A DNA stretch of 64,000 bases, from NCBI RefSeq assembly GCF_000744095.1, contig NZ_JQLI01000008.1:930001-994000 (forward strand), in the 5' to 3' direction. Shown here piece after piece: positions 42,233 to 51,496 of the stretch. A model generated the notes under the pieces. It was not told where the DNA came from. It saw only the letters and a list, made by a program, of their open reading frames with translations, and did not search any database. This DNA comes from Cupriavidus necator A5-1. Lineage in GTDB: Bacteria > Pseudomonadota > Gammaproteobacteria > Burkholderiales > Burkholderiaceae. How positions within the stretch are numbered: the stretch's first letter is position 1; every line of letters begins with the position of its first letter. The position numbers and the translations under genes are program-made.

Positions 42233-43489
42233 TCACCTGGCCATCGCACCAGCCTGGCAGGCAGGGTTGCGGCCGGTCAGGAACCAGGTATGCAGCGTGC
42301 CGATTCCTTTCGCCTCGATTGCGCCGCGCTCTTCGAACAGGAACGACTCGCCGAGCAGGCGCCTGGTCGCGTCGGTGACCTGCACCCGTCCGGCCACGCC
42401 GTGGGATTCCATCCGGCTGGCGATGTTGACCGCCGCACCCCACAAGTCGTAGATGAACTTGCGCTTGCCGATGACACCGGCGACCACTGGCCCGCTATTG
42501 ATGCCAATGCGCATCTGCAGGTTGAAGCCGGTGCGCTGGTTGAAGTGCATGAACGCCTCTGTCATGTCCAACGCCATCTGCGCTGCCCGCACCGCATGAT
42601 CGGGCGCCGGCTCCGGCAGCCCCGCGGCTGCCATGTAGGCGTCGCCGATGGTCTTGATCTTCTCGAGGCCGCGATGGTCGGCAATGGTGTCGAACTCGGT
42701 GAAGATCTCATTGAGGACGGCAACCAGCTGCTCGGGGCTCATGCCCGCTGAAAACCGCGTGAAGGCCACGATGTCCGCGAACAGGACCGTCACGTCCGGA
42801 AAGCTGTCGGCGATGAGTTCCGGATCGCCGCTGGCGATCAGGTCAGGACGCGCTTTCAGCCGTTCAGCGATCGAGTAGGGCAGCAGATTGAGCAGCAGCC
42901 GCTCCGACAATTCCTGCTCGGCCAGAAGCCTGTCATAGAGGCTCCGGAGCTCGTCGTGCTGGCGGCGGATCAGTTCCCAGCTTGCCTGCAGTTCCTCGTT
43001 CTTCCGCGCCAGCGCGGCCTCGGCGCGCTTCTTCTCGGTGATATTGCGGCCTTCCGGAAGCAGGAATACAACGTTCCCGTTCGAATCCCTGATCGGCAGG
43101 AGCGAGAAGTCGACAATGATCGTCTCGTTGCCCTCGGGCTGGACGTAGTTTTCGAAGTCGCAACGGACAAATTCGCCCTGGCTTGCGCGCTGGATCATTT
43201 CTCGCAGCGACGCCTGGGTCTCTGGCGAGACCACCCACCAGCGGGCCTCCCAGAACGGCTTCCCCCGGATGTCGTCCATCCGTATGCCAATCGCCTCGAG
43301 CGCGGCACGGTTGATCTCGAGCATCGTGCCGTGCACATCCAGCAGGCCCACGAACTGGTACATCGCGTCCAGCATGATGTGCGCGAGCTTGTCCCGCTTG
43401 GTCTGGAAATCGTCGCTCGCAGAAAGCGTGACATCTCGCACCCGGAGTTCCAGGGGGTCGGGGAACACCCGGCGGTGAATGGTAGCCAT
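42233..43489 (-). CDS. PAS-domain class III adenylate cyclase
   Basis: 418 residues. A PAS domain spans about 35-155 (LDVHGTMLEINRAALEAIG, VDFSLLPIRDSNGNVVFLLPEGRNITE). A coiled-coil linker (about 158-205, signal-helix-like) leads to the cyclase domain from 230. Metal-binding aspartates lie in VTVLFADIVAFTRFS and KIKTIGDAYMAAAG, and the lysine in KIKTIGDAYM fits ATP rather than GTP specificity. No membrane helix is seen, so it is a soluble sensor making cAMP. It is the last gene of the presumed indole-type operon, 118 bp after the CrtI-like gene; linkage to that pathway is uncertain. Confidence 0.88.
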   Translation of the reverse strand: MATIHRRVFPDPLELRVRDVTLSASDDFQTKRDKLAHIMLDAMYQFVGLLDVHGTMLEINRAALEAIGIRMDDIRGKPFWEARWWVVSPETQASLREMIQRASQGEFVRCDFENYVQPEGNETIIVDFSLLPIRDSNGNVVFLLPEGRNITEKKRAEAALARKNEELQASWELIRRQHDELRSLYDRLLAEQELSERLLLNLLPYSIAERLKARPDLIASGDPELIADSFPDVTVLFADIVAFTRFSAGMSPEQLVAVLNEIFTEFDTIADHRGLEKIKTIGDAYMAAAGLPEPAPDHAVRAAQMALDMTEAFMHFNQRTGFNLQMRIGINSGPVVAGVIGKRKFIYDLWGAAVNIASRMESHGVAGRVQVTDATRRLLGESFLFEERGAIEAKGIGTLHTWFLTGRNPACQAGAMAR

Positions 43490-43607
43490 GCTTCACCTCC
43501 CGCGCCTCGGGCACCGCGACGAGCGCGGGCCCATTTTCGTCAGAAGTCCGTGACTACCTTGAACCATAGTTTGTCGCCGCCAAACCGGTTCTTTTGATTC
43601 GCTGCTT

Positions 43608-45209
43608 TCACTTTGAGATGGATTTCGCCCGCTTCCTGGCGAGCGCATTGGCGACGTGGAATCCGGACGTGCCGCCGAGTCCCGGCCCCGGATGGGTGGA
43701 GGCGCCGATATGGTGGAGATGCCTGACCGGGGTCGCGTGATCCTTGACGCCAGGGACCGGGCGCCAGAACATGAACTGATCGATGCTGCATTCGCCGGAA
43801 TAGGGATCGCCGCCGACGAGATTGATGTTCATCGCTTCGAGGTCCGCAGGCGACAGGACAGTCCGGCCGACGATGCTCGCCTTCAGGTTGGGAACCTGGC
43901 GCGCAATGCGGTCGATGATCCGGTCGGCGTAGCGTTCCCTGAGTTCCGGCGTCCAGCGGCCGTCCGCGGGAACCTCGATTTCACCCAGCGCATCGCCCTT
44001 GACCTGCCGTGGGCACTCGGGGACCTGGATCCAGAGCACCCAGCCACCGGCCGGGCTGCGGGACGGATCGACCGCGCACGGCTGGGCAACGCAAATCGTG
44101 CCTTCAGCCGGAAGCAGGCCTCGCTCTGCTTCGCTGACGGCCCGGGAGACGCCATCCAGTCCCGCGGTGAGGTGCAGGTAGATGACGTCCCTGAGATGGT
44201 CCTGTGGCCAGTCAGGTGGGGCGGACAACGCTAGGTGGATCTGCATATTGCCCTTGCCATAGCGGTACTCCGCAGCCTGCTGGCGCAGGCCAGGCGGAAC
44301 GTTCACCGGGGCCAGCAGCTTGCCGTAGAGCTGGCCGGGCGTGACGTTGCAGATGATCTCCTTGCCCATGAATACGCGATCGTCTCGCGTCCGCACGCCA
44401 CGCGCCGAGCCGCCTTCGACCAGGATGTCCTCGACGTCGGCATTGACGTGGAAAGCACCGCCACGGCTCTCGACGATGCGGCGGAATGCCTCGACGGTGC
44501 GGGCGTTGCCTCCCTGGACGATCGGCAGCCCCACCGCCTCCAGCGTGAAGGCGACCACTTTCCCCATCAGGGCAGACATCGCGCTCTCAGGGCCCAGGCC
44601 GGTATGCAAGACCCAGGGTGCCAGCAGCGCGCGGACCAGGTCGGACCTGACCCGCGTCTCCAGCCAGCTCCGGCAGCTCATCAGGGCAGGGGAAAAGAAG
44701 GCAACCGTGTCGTGCACGCCGTGCTTCCACAGGCGGCCGGCCACGGCCCTGGCGACGCCGGCACTCCACAGTTCGTTGCCGAGGAGCGAGAACACCAGGC
44801 CGGCATTCTGCTCGACCTCCTGCATCGCTGCCAGATAGGCATCGCCGTCGCCGCCTGCGAGGGCATTGAAGGCGCTGACGTTGCGGTCGCGGGAGGTGCT
44901 CAGGATCAACGAACGGTTGTCGGGCAACAAGACACCGGTGGGCGTGTCGTTGTTGCCGTAGCTGAGTCCCGCGTCATGGAGATCGTCCTTCAGTTCGGCG
45001 TAGCCGGGCGACGTGACAAACAGCGGGTGTGCCGTCGACAACGTGTCGTGCAGGTAGCCGGGGGCGTTCAACGCCTCGGTGCGAATGCATCCGCCCAGGG
45101 TGCTGTTCCGTTCCAGCACGCAGACGCGCTTGCCGCGCCTGGCGAGGACAGCGGCACAGACGAGCGAATTGATACCACTGCCGACAATGACGGCGTCATA
45201 CGTACTCAT
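43608..45209 (-). CDS. CrtI/PYROXD2-like FAD-dependent oxidoreductase
   Basis: 533 residues from the ATG at 45209. The FAD-binding motif VIVGSGINSLVCAAVLARRG is at 7-26, the ERNSTLGGCIRTE element follows, and the C-terminus has the matching GGTSGFHVANALARK motif with HHIGASTHPGPG just before it. These mark the phytoene-desaturase-like family, which includes many uncharacterised desaturases/oxidases. The substrate is unknown. It lies 86 bp downstream of the flavin reductase in the same direction, so it may oxidise an intermediate such as an indoline or hydroxyindole. It is not a typical member of described indole clusters. Confidence 0.83.
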   Translation of the reverse strand: MSTYDAVIVGSGINSLVCAAVLARRGKRVCVLERNSTLGGCIRTEALNAPGYLHDTLSTAHPLFVTSPGYAELKDDLHDAGLSYGNNDTPTGVLLPDNRSLILSTSRDRNVSAFNALAGGDGDAYLAAMQEVEQNAGLVFSLLGNELWSAGVARAVAGRLWKHGVHDTVAFFSPALMSCRSWLETRVRSDLVRALLAPWVLHTGLGPESAMSALMGKVVAFTLEAVGLPIVQGGNARTVEAFRRIVESRGGAFHVNADVEDILVEGGSARGVRTRDDRVFMGKEIICNVTPGQLYGKLLAPVNVPPGLRQQAAEYRYGKGNMQIHLALSAPPDWPQDHLRDVIYLHLTAGLDGVSRAVSEAERGLLPAEGTICVAQPCAVDPSRSPAGGWVLWIQVPECPRQVKGDALGEIEVPADGRWTPELRERYADRIIDRIARQVPNLKASIVGRTVLSPADLEAMNINLVGGDPYSGECSIDQFMFWRPVPGVKDHATPVRHLHHIGASTHPGPGLGGTSGFHVANALARKRAKSISK

Positions 45210-45295
45210 GGAATATCCCGGGGGCAAGGATGAGAGGAGGAGCCAGGCGCTGGCATGCCTATGCCATCGACGCCTGGCCGCCGGCGGTACCGGAA

Positions 45296-45820
45296 TCAGC
45301 TCGCGGCGGCGTATTCGCTGCGGATCAGGTCGGCAAGATCGGTCAGGTCATTCGCGGCGCGGGCATAGCTGCCTTTGTAGAAGAGCAGGGCTTCGCGGTC
45401 CGATGCGTCGTAATGCCGAACCTCGCCAATGAAGATGACGTGGTCACCGCCGTCATACTGGTGCGTGTTCCGGCATTGGAAGACCGCCGCGCATCCCGGC
45501 AGGATGGGAGAGCCGTCGATGCCGTCCGTGCATGGGACGCCAGCGAACTTGCCGTCGGCGCCGCGGGCAAAGCGGTTGGAGAGGTGTTCCTGGTCGGCTG
45601 CCAGGACGTGGATCACGAAACTGCTGGTCTTCCGGAAAGCCTCGAGGCTGTAGGACTTCCTGGCGAGGCTCCAGAGCACCAGGCGAGGCTCCAGCGATAC
45701 CGAGCTGAAACTATTGACAGTCACGCCCCAGGGTTCGCCGTCGGGGGTGCGGGTCGTGACGATGGTTACACCCGTGGCAAAACGGCCGAGGGCATTCCGA
45801 AACTCGCGAGCGTCGGTCAT
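45296..45820 (-). CDS. NAD(P)H:flavin reductase component (HpaC/StyB-like)
   Basis: 174 residues of the flavin reductase-like domain. The N-terminal FRNALGRFATGVTIVTT and the conserved GVTVNSFSSVSLEPRLVLW block (flavin isoalloxazine contact) are diagnostic, as is the FVIHVLAADQEHLSNRFA segment. It supplies free reduced FAD/FMN to a partner monooxygenase; the StyA-like gene 75 bp upstream is the obvious partner. An AGGAGA ribosome-binding site precedes the ATG at 45820. In the iif/ind naming this corresponds to the reductase component. Confidence 0.9.
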   Translation of the reverse strand: MTDAREFRNALGRFATGVTIVTTRTPDGEPWGVTVNSFSSVSLEPRLVLWSLARKSYSLEAFRKTSSFVIHVLAADQEHLSNRFARGADGKFAGVPCTDGIDGSPILPGCAAVFQCRNTHQYDGGDHVIFIGEVRHYDASDREALLFYKGSYARAANDLTDLADLIRSEYAAAS

Positions 45821-45895
45821 GGTTGTCTCCTGTGGCCTGCTTCACCGGTGATGAGGCGAGCAGGCGGCTTGTTTTCGTGTGGCTGTGGCGCTGTC

Positions 45896-47185
45896 TCAGG
45901 CGGCCCGGGACTGGGATTCTTGCGCGATCCAGGCGTCAGTGGCTTCCTCGTCGAACCAGTAGCTGCCGTAGTCGCGCGGATCGTTGAACCCGTTGGCGAT
46001 GCGCTGGGCGATACGTGGCGCGTGCTGCGCTGTAGCCAGCAGCTTGACGATGTGGTCGGGCGGCGGAAACAGCAGGGAGTTGGTCCAGCGGATGACCGGC
46101 TCGGCGTAGCCTTCGTAAAGGCCGTCGAAGGTCTTCTGCATCCATGCCTTGTCGAAGGGCCGGTCGCCATGGCGCAGGATGGCTTCGAAATAGTGAAGGG
46201 CACCCTTGGTGGCGTTGTTCGAGCCCTGGCCGGTGATCGGATCGTTGACCATGACGGCGTCGCCGAGACCCATCACCAGCCGGCCGGAGGGCAGCGTAAG
46301 GGTGGGGTTGCGCACGGTCGGCGTGACGCGCCCGCTCAGGATCCCGTTGGCATCGGTGAGTTGTACGTTGGCACAGCGCTCGCTTTCCCAGGGAAGGTAG
46401 TCGCGCAGGATGCCCAGGCAGACCTCCAGATGCTGGTCGGCGGACCTGACGTCGGCCCAGCGGTCCATCGGGCCGCCCGGAATGGCTTCGAAGACCATGA
46501 TGTCGCAGGCCTGTGTTTCGCTGCTGCCTTTGGTGGTCAGGGCCGGAAACACGAAGTACTCGCCGACGCCGGGAATCAGGTTGAAATTGACACACTCAAA
46601 GGAGCCGCTGCGCTGCATGCCGGTCACGTAGGCCAGTGCCAGCTGGCGCTGCGGATGGCGCACGGGAGAGCGCGCATCGTTGCGGGTCAGCAGGTTGACG
46701 ATCTCCCCCTTGCCGCCTGCCAGCAGAACCAGCTCATGGCTTTCGGCCAATGCTTCAAGCTCGGCTATCTCAACGTTCTCGATCCGCAAGGTGCCGCCGC
46801 GACGTTCGAATTCCGCCATCCAGCCCGGCATCTTGACGCGCTGGTCCACCGACTGCGCATAGGCATTGAGGCGGGCGCGCCAATGGATGGCCATCTCGCC
46901 TTTGCCATCTGGCGTGGGGATGGTGAGGCCGATGCCGTCCACGGTGGGGCAAAGCGCTTCCCATTGATTCATGCCGCAGTTGCGCTCGATCTGCAGGGAC
47001 TGGTCGAAGATGCATTGCGAGGACATCACCTTGCCGCTCCAGACTTCCTCCGCCGTGCGGTTGGTCACGAGCGTCACCTCGTAGCCTTGATGCAGCAGGG
47101 CGCATCCGAGCAACAGGCCGGCCTGGCCTGCGCCGACAATGGCAATTTTGCGCGGCGTGATCCTGGCAATGGGATGGGTTGTCAT
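45896..47185 (-). CDS. StyA-like flavin monooxygenase (styrene/indole epoxidase family)
   Basis: 429 residues, close to StyA (415). The FAD fingerprint IAIVGAGQAGLLLGCALLHQ is at 15-34. Further shared elements are RLVMGLGDAVMVNDPITGQG followed by SNNATKGA (second FAD contact), and VIRWTNSLLFPPPDH, matching the RWTNF region of styrene monooxygenase. Such enzymes take reduced FAD from a separate reductase and epoxidise the 2,3-bond of styrene or indole, giving indigo from indole. Its neighbours (reductase downstream, SDR upstream, AraC regulator) match iif/ind-type indole oxidation clusters. Indole as substrate is inferred, not shown. Confidence 0.86.
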   Translation of the reverse strand: MTTHPIARITPRKIAIVGAGQAGLLLGCALLHQGYEVTLVTNRTAEEVWSGKVMSSQCIFDQSLQIERNCGMNQWEALCPTVDGIGLTIPTPDGKGEMAIHWRARLNAYAQSVDQRVKMPGWMAEFERRGGTLRIENVEIAELEALAESHELVLLAGGKGEIVNLLTRNDARSPVRHPQRQLALAYVTGMQRSGSFECVNFNLIPGVGEYFVFPALTTKGSSETQACDIMVFEAIPGGPMDRWADVRSADQHLEVCLGILRDYLPWESERCANVQLTDANGILSGRVTPTVRNPTLTLPSGRLVMGLGDAVMVNDPITGQGSNNATKGALHYFEAILRHGDRPFDKAWMQKTFDGLYEGYAEPVIRWTNSLLFPPPDHIVKLLATAQHAPRIAQRIANGFNDPRDYGSYWFDEEATDAWIAQESQSRAA

Positions 47186-47267
47186 GTGTCTCTCCAGTGG
47201 GGGCTTGTGTGTGTTTGGCGCTGGGCTGGCACCGTCTGGTTGCCTGCGCCAGGGTTTGGCGGACGGG

Positions 47268-48056
47268 TTATGCCGTGAGCCGGTGGATGGCTGCCTGCCG
47301 GCCCTCCGGGCCCAGGGCGCCATAGCCGCCATCGCAGGCGTAGTCGGTACCGGTGACGAAGGCCGCTGCATCGGACAGGAGAAAGAGCACCACTTGCGCA
47401 ACTTCCTCAGGCTTGCCGAGACGTCCGAGCGGGTGGAAGTCGGCGGCAACGCTGTCGGCCTTGGCCTTGTCGCCGCCGCTGAGCGCGCTGATGACCGACG
47501 ACCATGTCCATCCTGGCGAGACCGAGTTCACGCGGATGTTGTCGGGGGCCAGGTCAAGCGCCGCGCTGCGGGTGAACTGCTGCATCGCCGCCTTGGTAAT
47601 CGGGTACAGCCAGCGCCCCGACTGCGCCACACCCGCGGAGATCGAGGCAAAGTTGACCACCGCTCCGCTGCCGCGCTTTTTCATCTCCGGCACGCACGCC
47701 TTCAGCATCATCGCCGCGCCGACGACATTGACGTTGTAGGACTCCAGCCATTGCTCGCGCGTGGAATCGGCGCCGTTGTCCACGTAGGTGCAGGCGCAGT
47801 TGACGAGCAGGTCGATGCCACGGAAGGCATCGACCGTGTCGGCGATACAGGCGACGATGTCGGCATCGCTGGTCACGTCCACGGCGACATAGCGGCAGCG
47901 CGCCGGATGGCGTTGCGCAACCTGGCGGCCGCCTTGCTGGTCGATGTCGACGACAACGACGTTGGCGCCTGCCGCGACCAGGGCCGATACCACCGCCTCG
48001 CCAATCATCGTCGCGCCCCCGGTCACGATCGCCGTCTTGCCTTCGATGGATTGCAT
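47268..48056 (-). CDS. SDR oxidoreductase of the StyA-like cluster (IifB-like)
   Basis: 262 residues from the ATG at 48056. The cofactor motif TGGATMIGEAVV is near 12-23. The catalytic YPITKAA (Tyr/Lys) and the preceding ASISAG serine are present. The usual NNAG strand is replaced by NCACTY, an atypical form. The C-terminus ends GGYGALGPEGRQAAIHRL. In iif-type clusters an SDR at this position oxidises indole dihydrodiol to 3-hydroxyindolin-2-one; the role here is inferred from position. It is the first gene of the operon, 82 bp before the monooxygenase and downstream of the AraC-family regulator gene. Confidence 0.86.
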   Translation of the reverse strand: MQSIEGKTAIVTGGATMIGEAVVSALVAAGANVVVVDIDQQGGRQVAQRHPARCRYVAVDVTSDADIVACIADTVDAFRGIDLLVNCACTYVDNGADSTREQWLESYNVNVVGAAMMLKACVPEMKKRGSGAVVNFASISAGVAQSGRWLYPITKAAMQQFTRSAALDLAPDNIRVNSVSPGWTWSSVISALSGGDKAKADSVAADFHPLGRLGKPEEVAQVVLFLLSDAAAFVTGTDYACDGGYGALGPEGRQAAIHRLTA

Positions 48057-48296
48057 GTTCGTCTCCAGTTGTTGTATTGGCTCGCATGTGGCCATGTGCA
48101 ACGTAGTTTGGTGTAGCGGTGATGACGCTGCTATCCACAATCCGCCGGCCGATATCCAGATAACGAGCCGTTGCTGGCGGGTCGGGAAAAGGAGGCGGTG
48201 GAGTCAGGAGAGGGCGGGGCGGCAGCCTTGGTGGATTGCCTGGCGTGCAGGTATCCATTCACCCGCGAGCGCGGGCTGGCGTTGTTGTATCAACAA

Positions 48297-49370
48297 CTAC
48301 AAGGGGGTGAAATGTCGCTCTGTTGTCGCCCCGCGCAGGGTCGCCGACGGAGACACGCCGAAGCGCTTCTTGTAGTAAGCCGCAAACCGGCCGAGATGCG
48401 TAAAGCCAAAGCGATATGCAATATCCGTGATGGAGGCCTGCTCCGCGCCGGCGGCGACAATCAACGCCTGTCGCACGCAGTCCAGCCTGACGTCCCGCAG
48501 ATACGCTAACGGCGTCGTATTGAGATGGCGGCGAAAGCCTTCCTCCAGCGCCCGGATACTCACACAGGCGACTTGCGCAAGGTCGGCGACAGTCAGCGGC
48601 GTGTCGGCATTGGCGCGGACGTAATCTATCACCCGCTGCATATGACGCGGCCTGGCGGGTTCGGCGCTACGCGCAAGGAGATAGGTGTAGGTGTGCGGCT
48701 GAAGCAGCAGCAGCGTCCGCAGGAGGTAGTCCTCCATCGACGCCACCGCGGCAGGGAACTGGAGCCAGTTGGTGCCGTGCTGGTCGATATTCCTGGCAAG
48801 GTCGAGTACGGCCTGGCTCCATGGGCTCGAAAGCCCCGTGTGCTGGGGCAGCGCGGGATCGAATGAAAGAGGACCGCCGGGATCGCGCCCGGTCAGCAAT
48901 GCGAAGCGGTGCTCGATCGCTTCCTTCTGGATCCACAGCAAGACTTGCGCACAATCCTCGTGCCAGTGCATCCGGGTCGGGGTGTCGGGACTCAGCAGGC
49001 TGGCGGTGCGGACGTCAGAGAGTATTTCCTGCGGTCCACACTGGATTTCCGCATGGCCCGCTACCGGGATCTGGGCGAGATAGAAATGCCCCAGGCAGCC
49101 AGGGTCGATCTCTACGTGAGCGCCATAGGCAAGGAAGTTGATGGCGGTTTCATGCAGCCGCACCAGGTTGTGCCGGACGTGCAATTGCTGCAGTGCGCCG
49201 ACCACGCGCAACTCATGCGGGCAAAAGACCGCTGCGACCTTGCCCTGGGCCTCCTCTGCATCCTCGGAGCGGAACAAGGGGTAGTTCGCCAGCATGCCTT
49301 GCGGCGCGCAGTTGTCATCACTCGCCGGGGCAGACGATGTGTCGGCGGGTGACTGGGGGGCGGTCTGCAT
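48297..49370 (-). CDS. AraC-family activator with AraC_binding_2 sensor domain
   Basis: 357 residues from the ATG at 49370. The N-terminal about 220 residues resemble the AraC_binding_2 domain of aromatic-pathway activators (HETAINFLAYGAHVEIDPG, FYLAQIPVAGHAEIQCG). The C-terminal double HTH is standard: TVADLAQVACVSIRALEEGF for the first and ASITDIAYRFGFTHLGRFAA with YYKKRFGVSPS for the second. It lies 240 bp upstream of the SDR-monooxygenase operon on the same strand, as IifR-like regulators do. The inducer is probably the aromatic substrate. Confidence 0.9.
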   Translation of the reverse strand: MQTAPQSPADTSSAPASDDNCAPQGMLANYPLFRSEDAEEAQGKVAAVFCPHELRVVGALQQLHVRHNLVRLHETAINFLAYGAHVEIDPGCLGHFYLAQIPVAGHAEIQCGPQEILSDVRTASLLSPDTPTRMHWHEDCAQVLLWIQKEAIEHRFALLTGRDPGGPLSFDPALPQHTGLSSPWSQAVLDLARNIDQHGTNWLQFPAAVASMEDYLLRTLLLLQPHTYTYLLARSAEPARPRHMQRVIDYVRANADTPLTVADLAQVACVSIRALEEGFRRHLNTTPLAYLRDVRLDCVRQALIVAAGAEQASITDIAYRFGFTHLGRFAAYYKKRFGVSPSATLRGATTERHFTPL

Positions 49371-49441
49371 CGTCTCCCTCCTGGAGGATTGCAGCGTGTC
49401 TGGCTCGCCTGCGCAGCGAGAGAAGCCTGCGCAATCAGTTG

Positions 49442-49455
49442 CTTTATACTTAAAC
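49442..49455. promoter_or_regulatory. near-copy of the GTTTA-N4-TAAAC operator between araC and marR
   Basis: CTTTATACTTAAAC reads GTTTA-AGTA-TAAAG on the other strand, one base off the repeat found before the aromatic operon and before its transporter gene. It is 120 bp before marR and 72 bp before araC, so it could autoregulate one or both. Confidence 0.55.
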
Positions 49456-49574
49456 TTCCTGCGGGCAGCAAGAAAGGGCCACACTGACAGCTTGCCTTGC
49501 CGTGGACGAGCCCCGCCGTGGTATGTTCTGCCCGTCGCGCGGCCGACGAGGCCGCTTCCCGCCCACCGGACCGC

Positions 49575-50033
49575 ATGAACCAGCCCATCGACACCGCCGA
49601 CGATGATTTCGTCGACAACTACACCCCGGCCCTGCTGGCCCAGGCCAGCCAGCTGATATCGGGGGAATTCCACGTGATCGTGCAGGCCAATGGTTTCACC
49701 ATCTCAGACTGGCGCGTCCTGTCCACGCTGTCCGGCGGCAAGCCAATCAGCATCGGGGAGCTGGCGCAGATCTCGGTGACCAAGCAGCCCACTGTGACGC
49801 GCCTGCTCGACCGCATGGAGGCGCAGGGCTACGTCAAGCGCATCCCGCACGAGACCGACCGGCGCATCACGCTGGTGCGCATCACGCCGCGCGGGCAGAA
49901 GCTGACCTCCAGCCTGATCGCACAGGCCCGGACCCACGAGGATCACGTGCTGGCGCCGCTCGGCAAGAAAAAGGCCGACGAGCTGCGCGCCACGCTGAAG
50001 CTGCTGATCCACCTGCACCGCCCTGCCAACTGA
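49575..50033 (+). CDS. MarR-family regulator of the adjacent aromatic operon
   Basis: 152 residues, standard MarR length. The winged HTH reads ISIGELAQISVTKQPTVTRL, then LDRMEAQGYVKRIPHETDRR with the DRR wing and LVRITPRGQKL. It stands just beyond the 3' end of the 11.3-kb aromatic operon, convergent with it and with 15 bp between stops. Matching inverted repeats upstream of the operon, the transporter and this gene make it the likely repressor, released by an acyl-CoA or aromatic acid. The ligand is not deducible. Confidence 0.9.
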   Translation: MNQPIDTADDDFVDNYTPALLAQASQLISGEFHVIVQANGFTISDWRVLSTLSGGKPISIGELAQISVTKQPTVTRLLDRMEAQGYVKRIPHETDRRITLVRITPRGQKLTSSLIAQARTHEDHVLAPLGKKKADELRATLKLLIHLHRPAN

Positions 50034-50048
50034 GACCAGGTCCGCGCC

Positions 50049-50666
50049 TCAGGCCGGCCGGCGCATCTGGAACAGCGTCGATTTGCTGACCTCGTAGTAG
50101 TCGGCCGGGCCGCCACCGCGCAGGATGGGGCGTGCGGCGGCGGTGTCATAGACCCTGTCCGGCAGGAAGGCGCGGTCGATATGCACGCCGACTACCTCGC
50201 CCAGCACCATCCATGTATCGAGCATGGCGCCGTCGGCCTGGTTCAGTTGCATGACTTTGGTCGCGCGGCACTCGAACGATACCGGGCTCTCCTGCACGCG
50301 AGGCGCCGACACCAGGCGCGACGGCGCCGGCGTCAGGCCCGCCAGGCCGAATTCGTCGACCTCGGGCGCCACGCCGGCGCTGGTCACGTTCATGCGCTCG
50401 GCCAGCGGGCGCGTCACCAGGTTCCAGACAAAGTCGCCGGTGTCCTCGACGTTGCGCACGGTGTCCTTGTAGCCGACGCTGGAGAACGCCACCACCGGTG
50501 GCGTGTAGTTGAAGACGTTGAAGAACGCGTAGGGCGCCAGGTTGGCGCGCCCGGCCTTGTCCACCGTCGAAATCCAGCCGATCGGGCGCGGGCCGACAAT
50601 GGCGGCCAGCGGATCGTGCCGCAGCCCGTGGCCGCGCGTGGGCTCGTAGAAGTGAATGTCGTCCAT
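50049..50666 (-). CDS. flavin reductase-like (DIM6/NTAB family) flavoprotein
   Basis: 205 residues. The FMN-binding split-barrel begins DPLAAIVGPRPIGWIST, then ANLAPYAFFNVFNYTPPVVAFSS in two halves (ANLAPYAFFNVF, NYTPPVVAFSS), the pattern of the DIM6/NTAB family. The C-terminal half holds the substrate-side loop and a YYEVSKST end. It is the last gene of the aromatic operon, 59 bp after the maleate isomerase. Likely reduces flavin or an aromatic intermediate; nothing in its sequence names the substrate. Confidence 0.85.
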   Translation of the reverse strand: MDDIHFYEPTRGHGLRHDPLAAIVGPRPIGWISTVDKAGRANLAPYAFFNVFNYTPPVVAFSSVGYKDTVRNVEDTGDFVWNLVTRPLAERMNVTSAGVAPEVDEFGLAGLTPAPSRLVSAPRVQESPVSFECRATKVMQLNQADGAMLDTWMVLGEVVGVHIDRAFLPDRVYDTAAARPILRGGGPADYYEVSKSTLFQMRRPA

Positions 50667-50725
50667 GTGCGTGTGCGAAGCGTCGTCCCCGCACGGGCAG
50701 GGACGACGAAAGCGTGGGCTGGCGC

Positions 50726-51496
50726 TCAGTACTTGCCGCTCAGCAGCTCGCCGCAACCGGCGACCTCGGTGCGCAGGTCCAGCTTGCGCAGCATCTGCCA
50801 GGTGGTGGCCACGGCGGCCGATACGGTCGGAATGCCCGACTCGTCCTGGACCTTCTGGATCGACGGCAGCGACTGCATCTGCACGCAGGCCGACAGCACG
50901 ATGGCGTCGACGCCGGTGGTGTCGATGCGCTTGTAGATCTCCAGCAGGTTGGCCGGATCCTGCGCGGCGACCTGCAGGTTGTCGGGGATTTCCAGGGCGG
51001 TGTAGTCCTTGACCTCGATGCCCTCGCTCTCGATGTACTCGACCACCATCTTCGTCAGCGGCTTCATATACGGACACACCACCGAGACGCGCTTCGCGCC
51101 CATGGCGTGCAGGCCGTCCACCAGCGCGCCTGCGCTGGTCACCACCGGCGCGGGGTTGCCGTTGTCGACGGTGCGCTGCGTCAGGCGCGCCTCAGAGACG
51201 CGGTGATAGCCCTTGCCCATGCTCATGATGGCCACCAGGCAAGCGTAGCCCAGCACATCCACGCGCGCGTCAGAGAGCTCGATGGCGCAGCGGTCGCTGT
51301 CGCGGTCCATCGCCTCCAGCTCCTCCTTCACCACTTTCTTCATGCGCATGCGGCTGGAGTGGAAGGTGAAGCGCTCGGCGAAGTCCTTTTCACGCTCGCG
51401 CAACATGGCGGGGATTTCCGTCTCCATGGTGGTGTTGGAAGACGGCACGATCTGCCCGATGCGCAGCGGCTTCTGGGGCGTCAGCAGGAAAGACAT
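50726..51496 (-). CDS. maleate cis-trans isomerase (Asp/Glu racemase superfamily)
   Basis: 256 residues. The motif GQIVPSSNTTMETEIPAML near 14-32 is the maleate isomerase signature, and the two catalytic cysteines fit Cys86 (GYACLVAI) and Cys204 (LSACVQMQS). It converts maleate to fumarate without a cofactor, as NicE does in nicotinate breakdown. Arylmalonate decarboxylases share the fold but lack this cysteine pair. It directly follows the nitrilase-like gene with no gap. Its presence implies the pathway yields maleate, not fumarate. Confidence 0.88.
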   Translation of the reverse strand: MSFLLTPQKPLRIGQIVPSSNTTMETEIPAMLREREKDFAERFTFHSSRMRMKKVVKEELEAMDRDSDRCAIELSDARVDVLGYACLVAIMSMGKGYHRVSEARLTQRTVDNGNPAPVVTSAGALVDGLHAMGAKRVSVVCPYMKPLTKMVVEYIESEGIEVKDYTALEIPDNLQVAAQDPANLLEIYKRIDTTGVDAIVLSACVQMQSLPSIQKVQDESGIPTVSAAVATTWQMLRKLDLRTEVAGCGELLSGKY

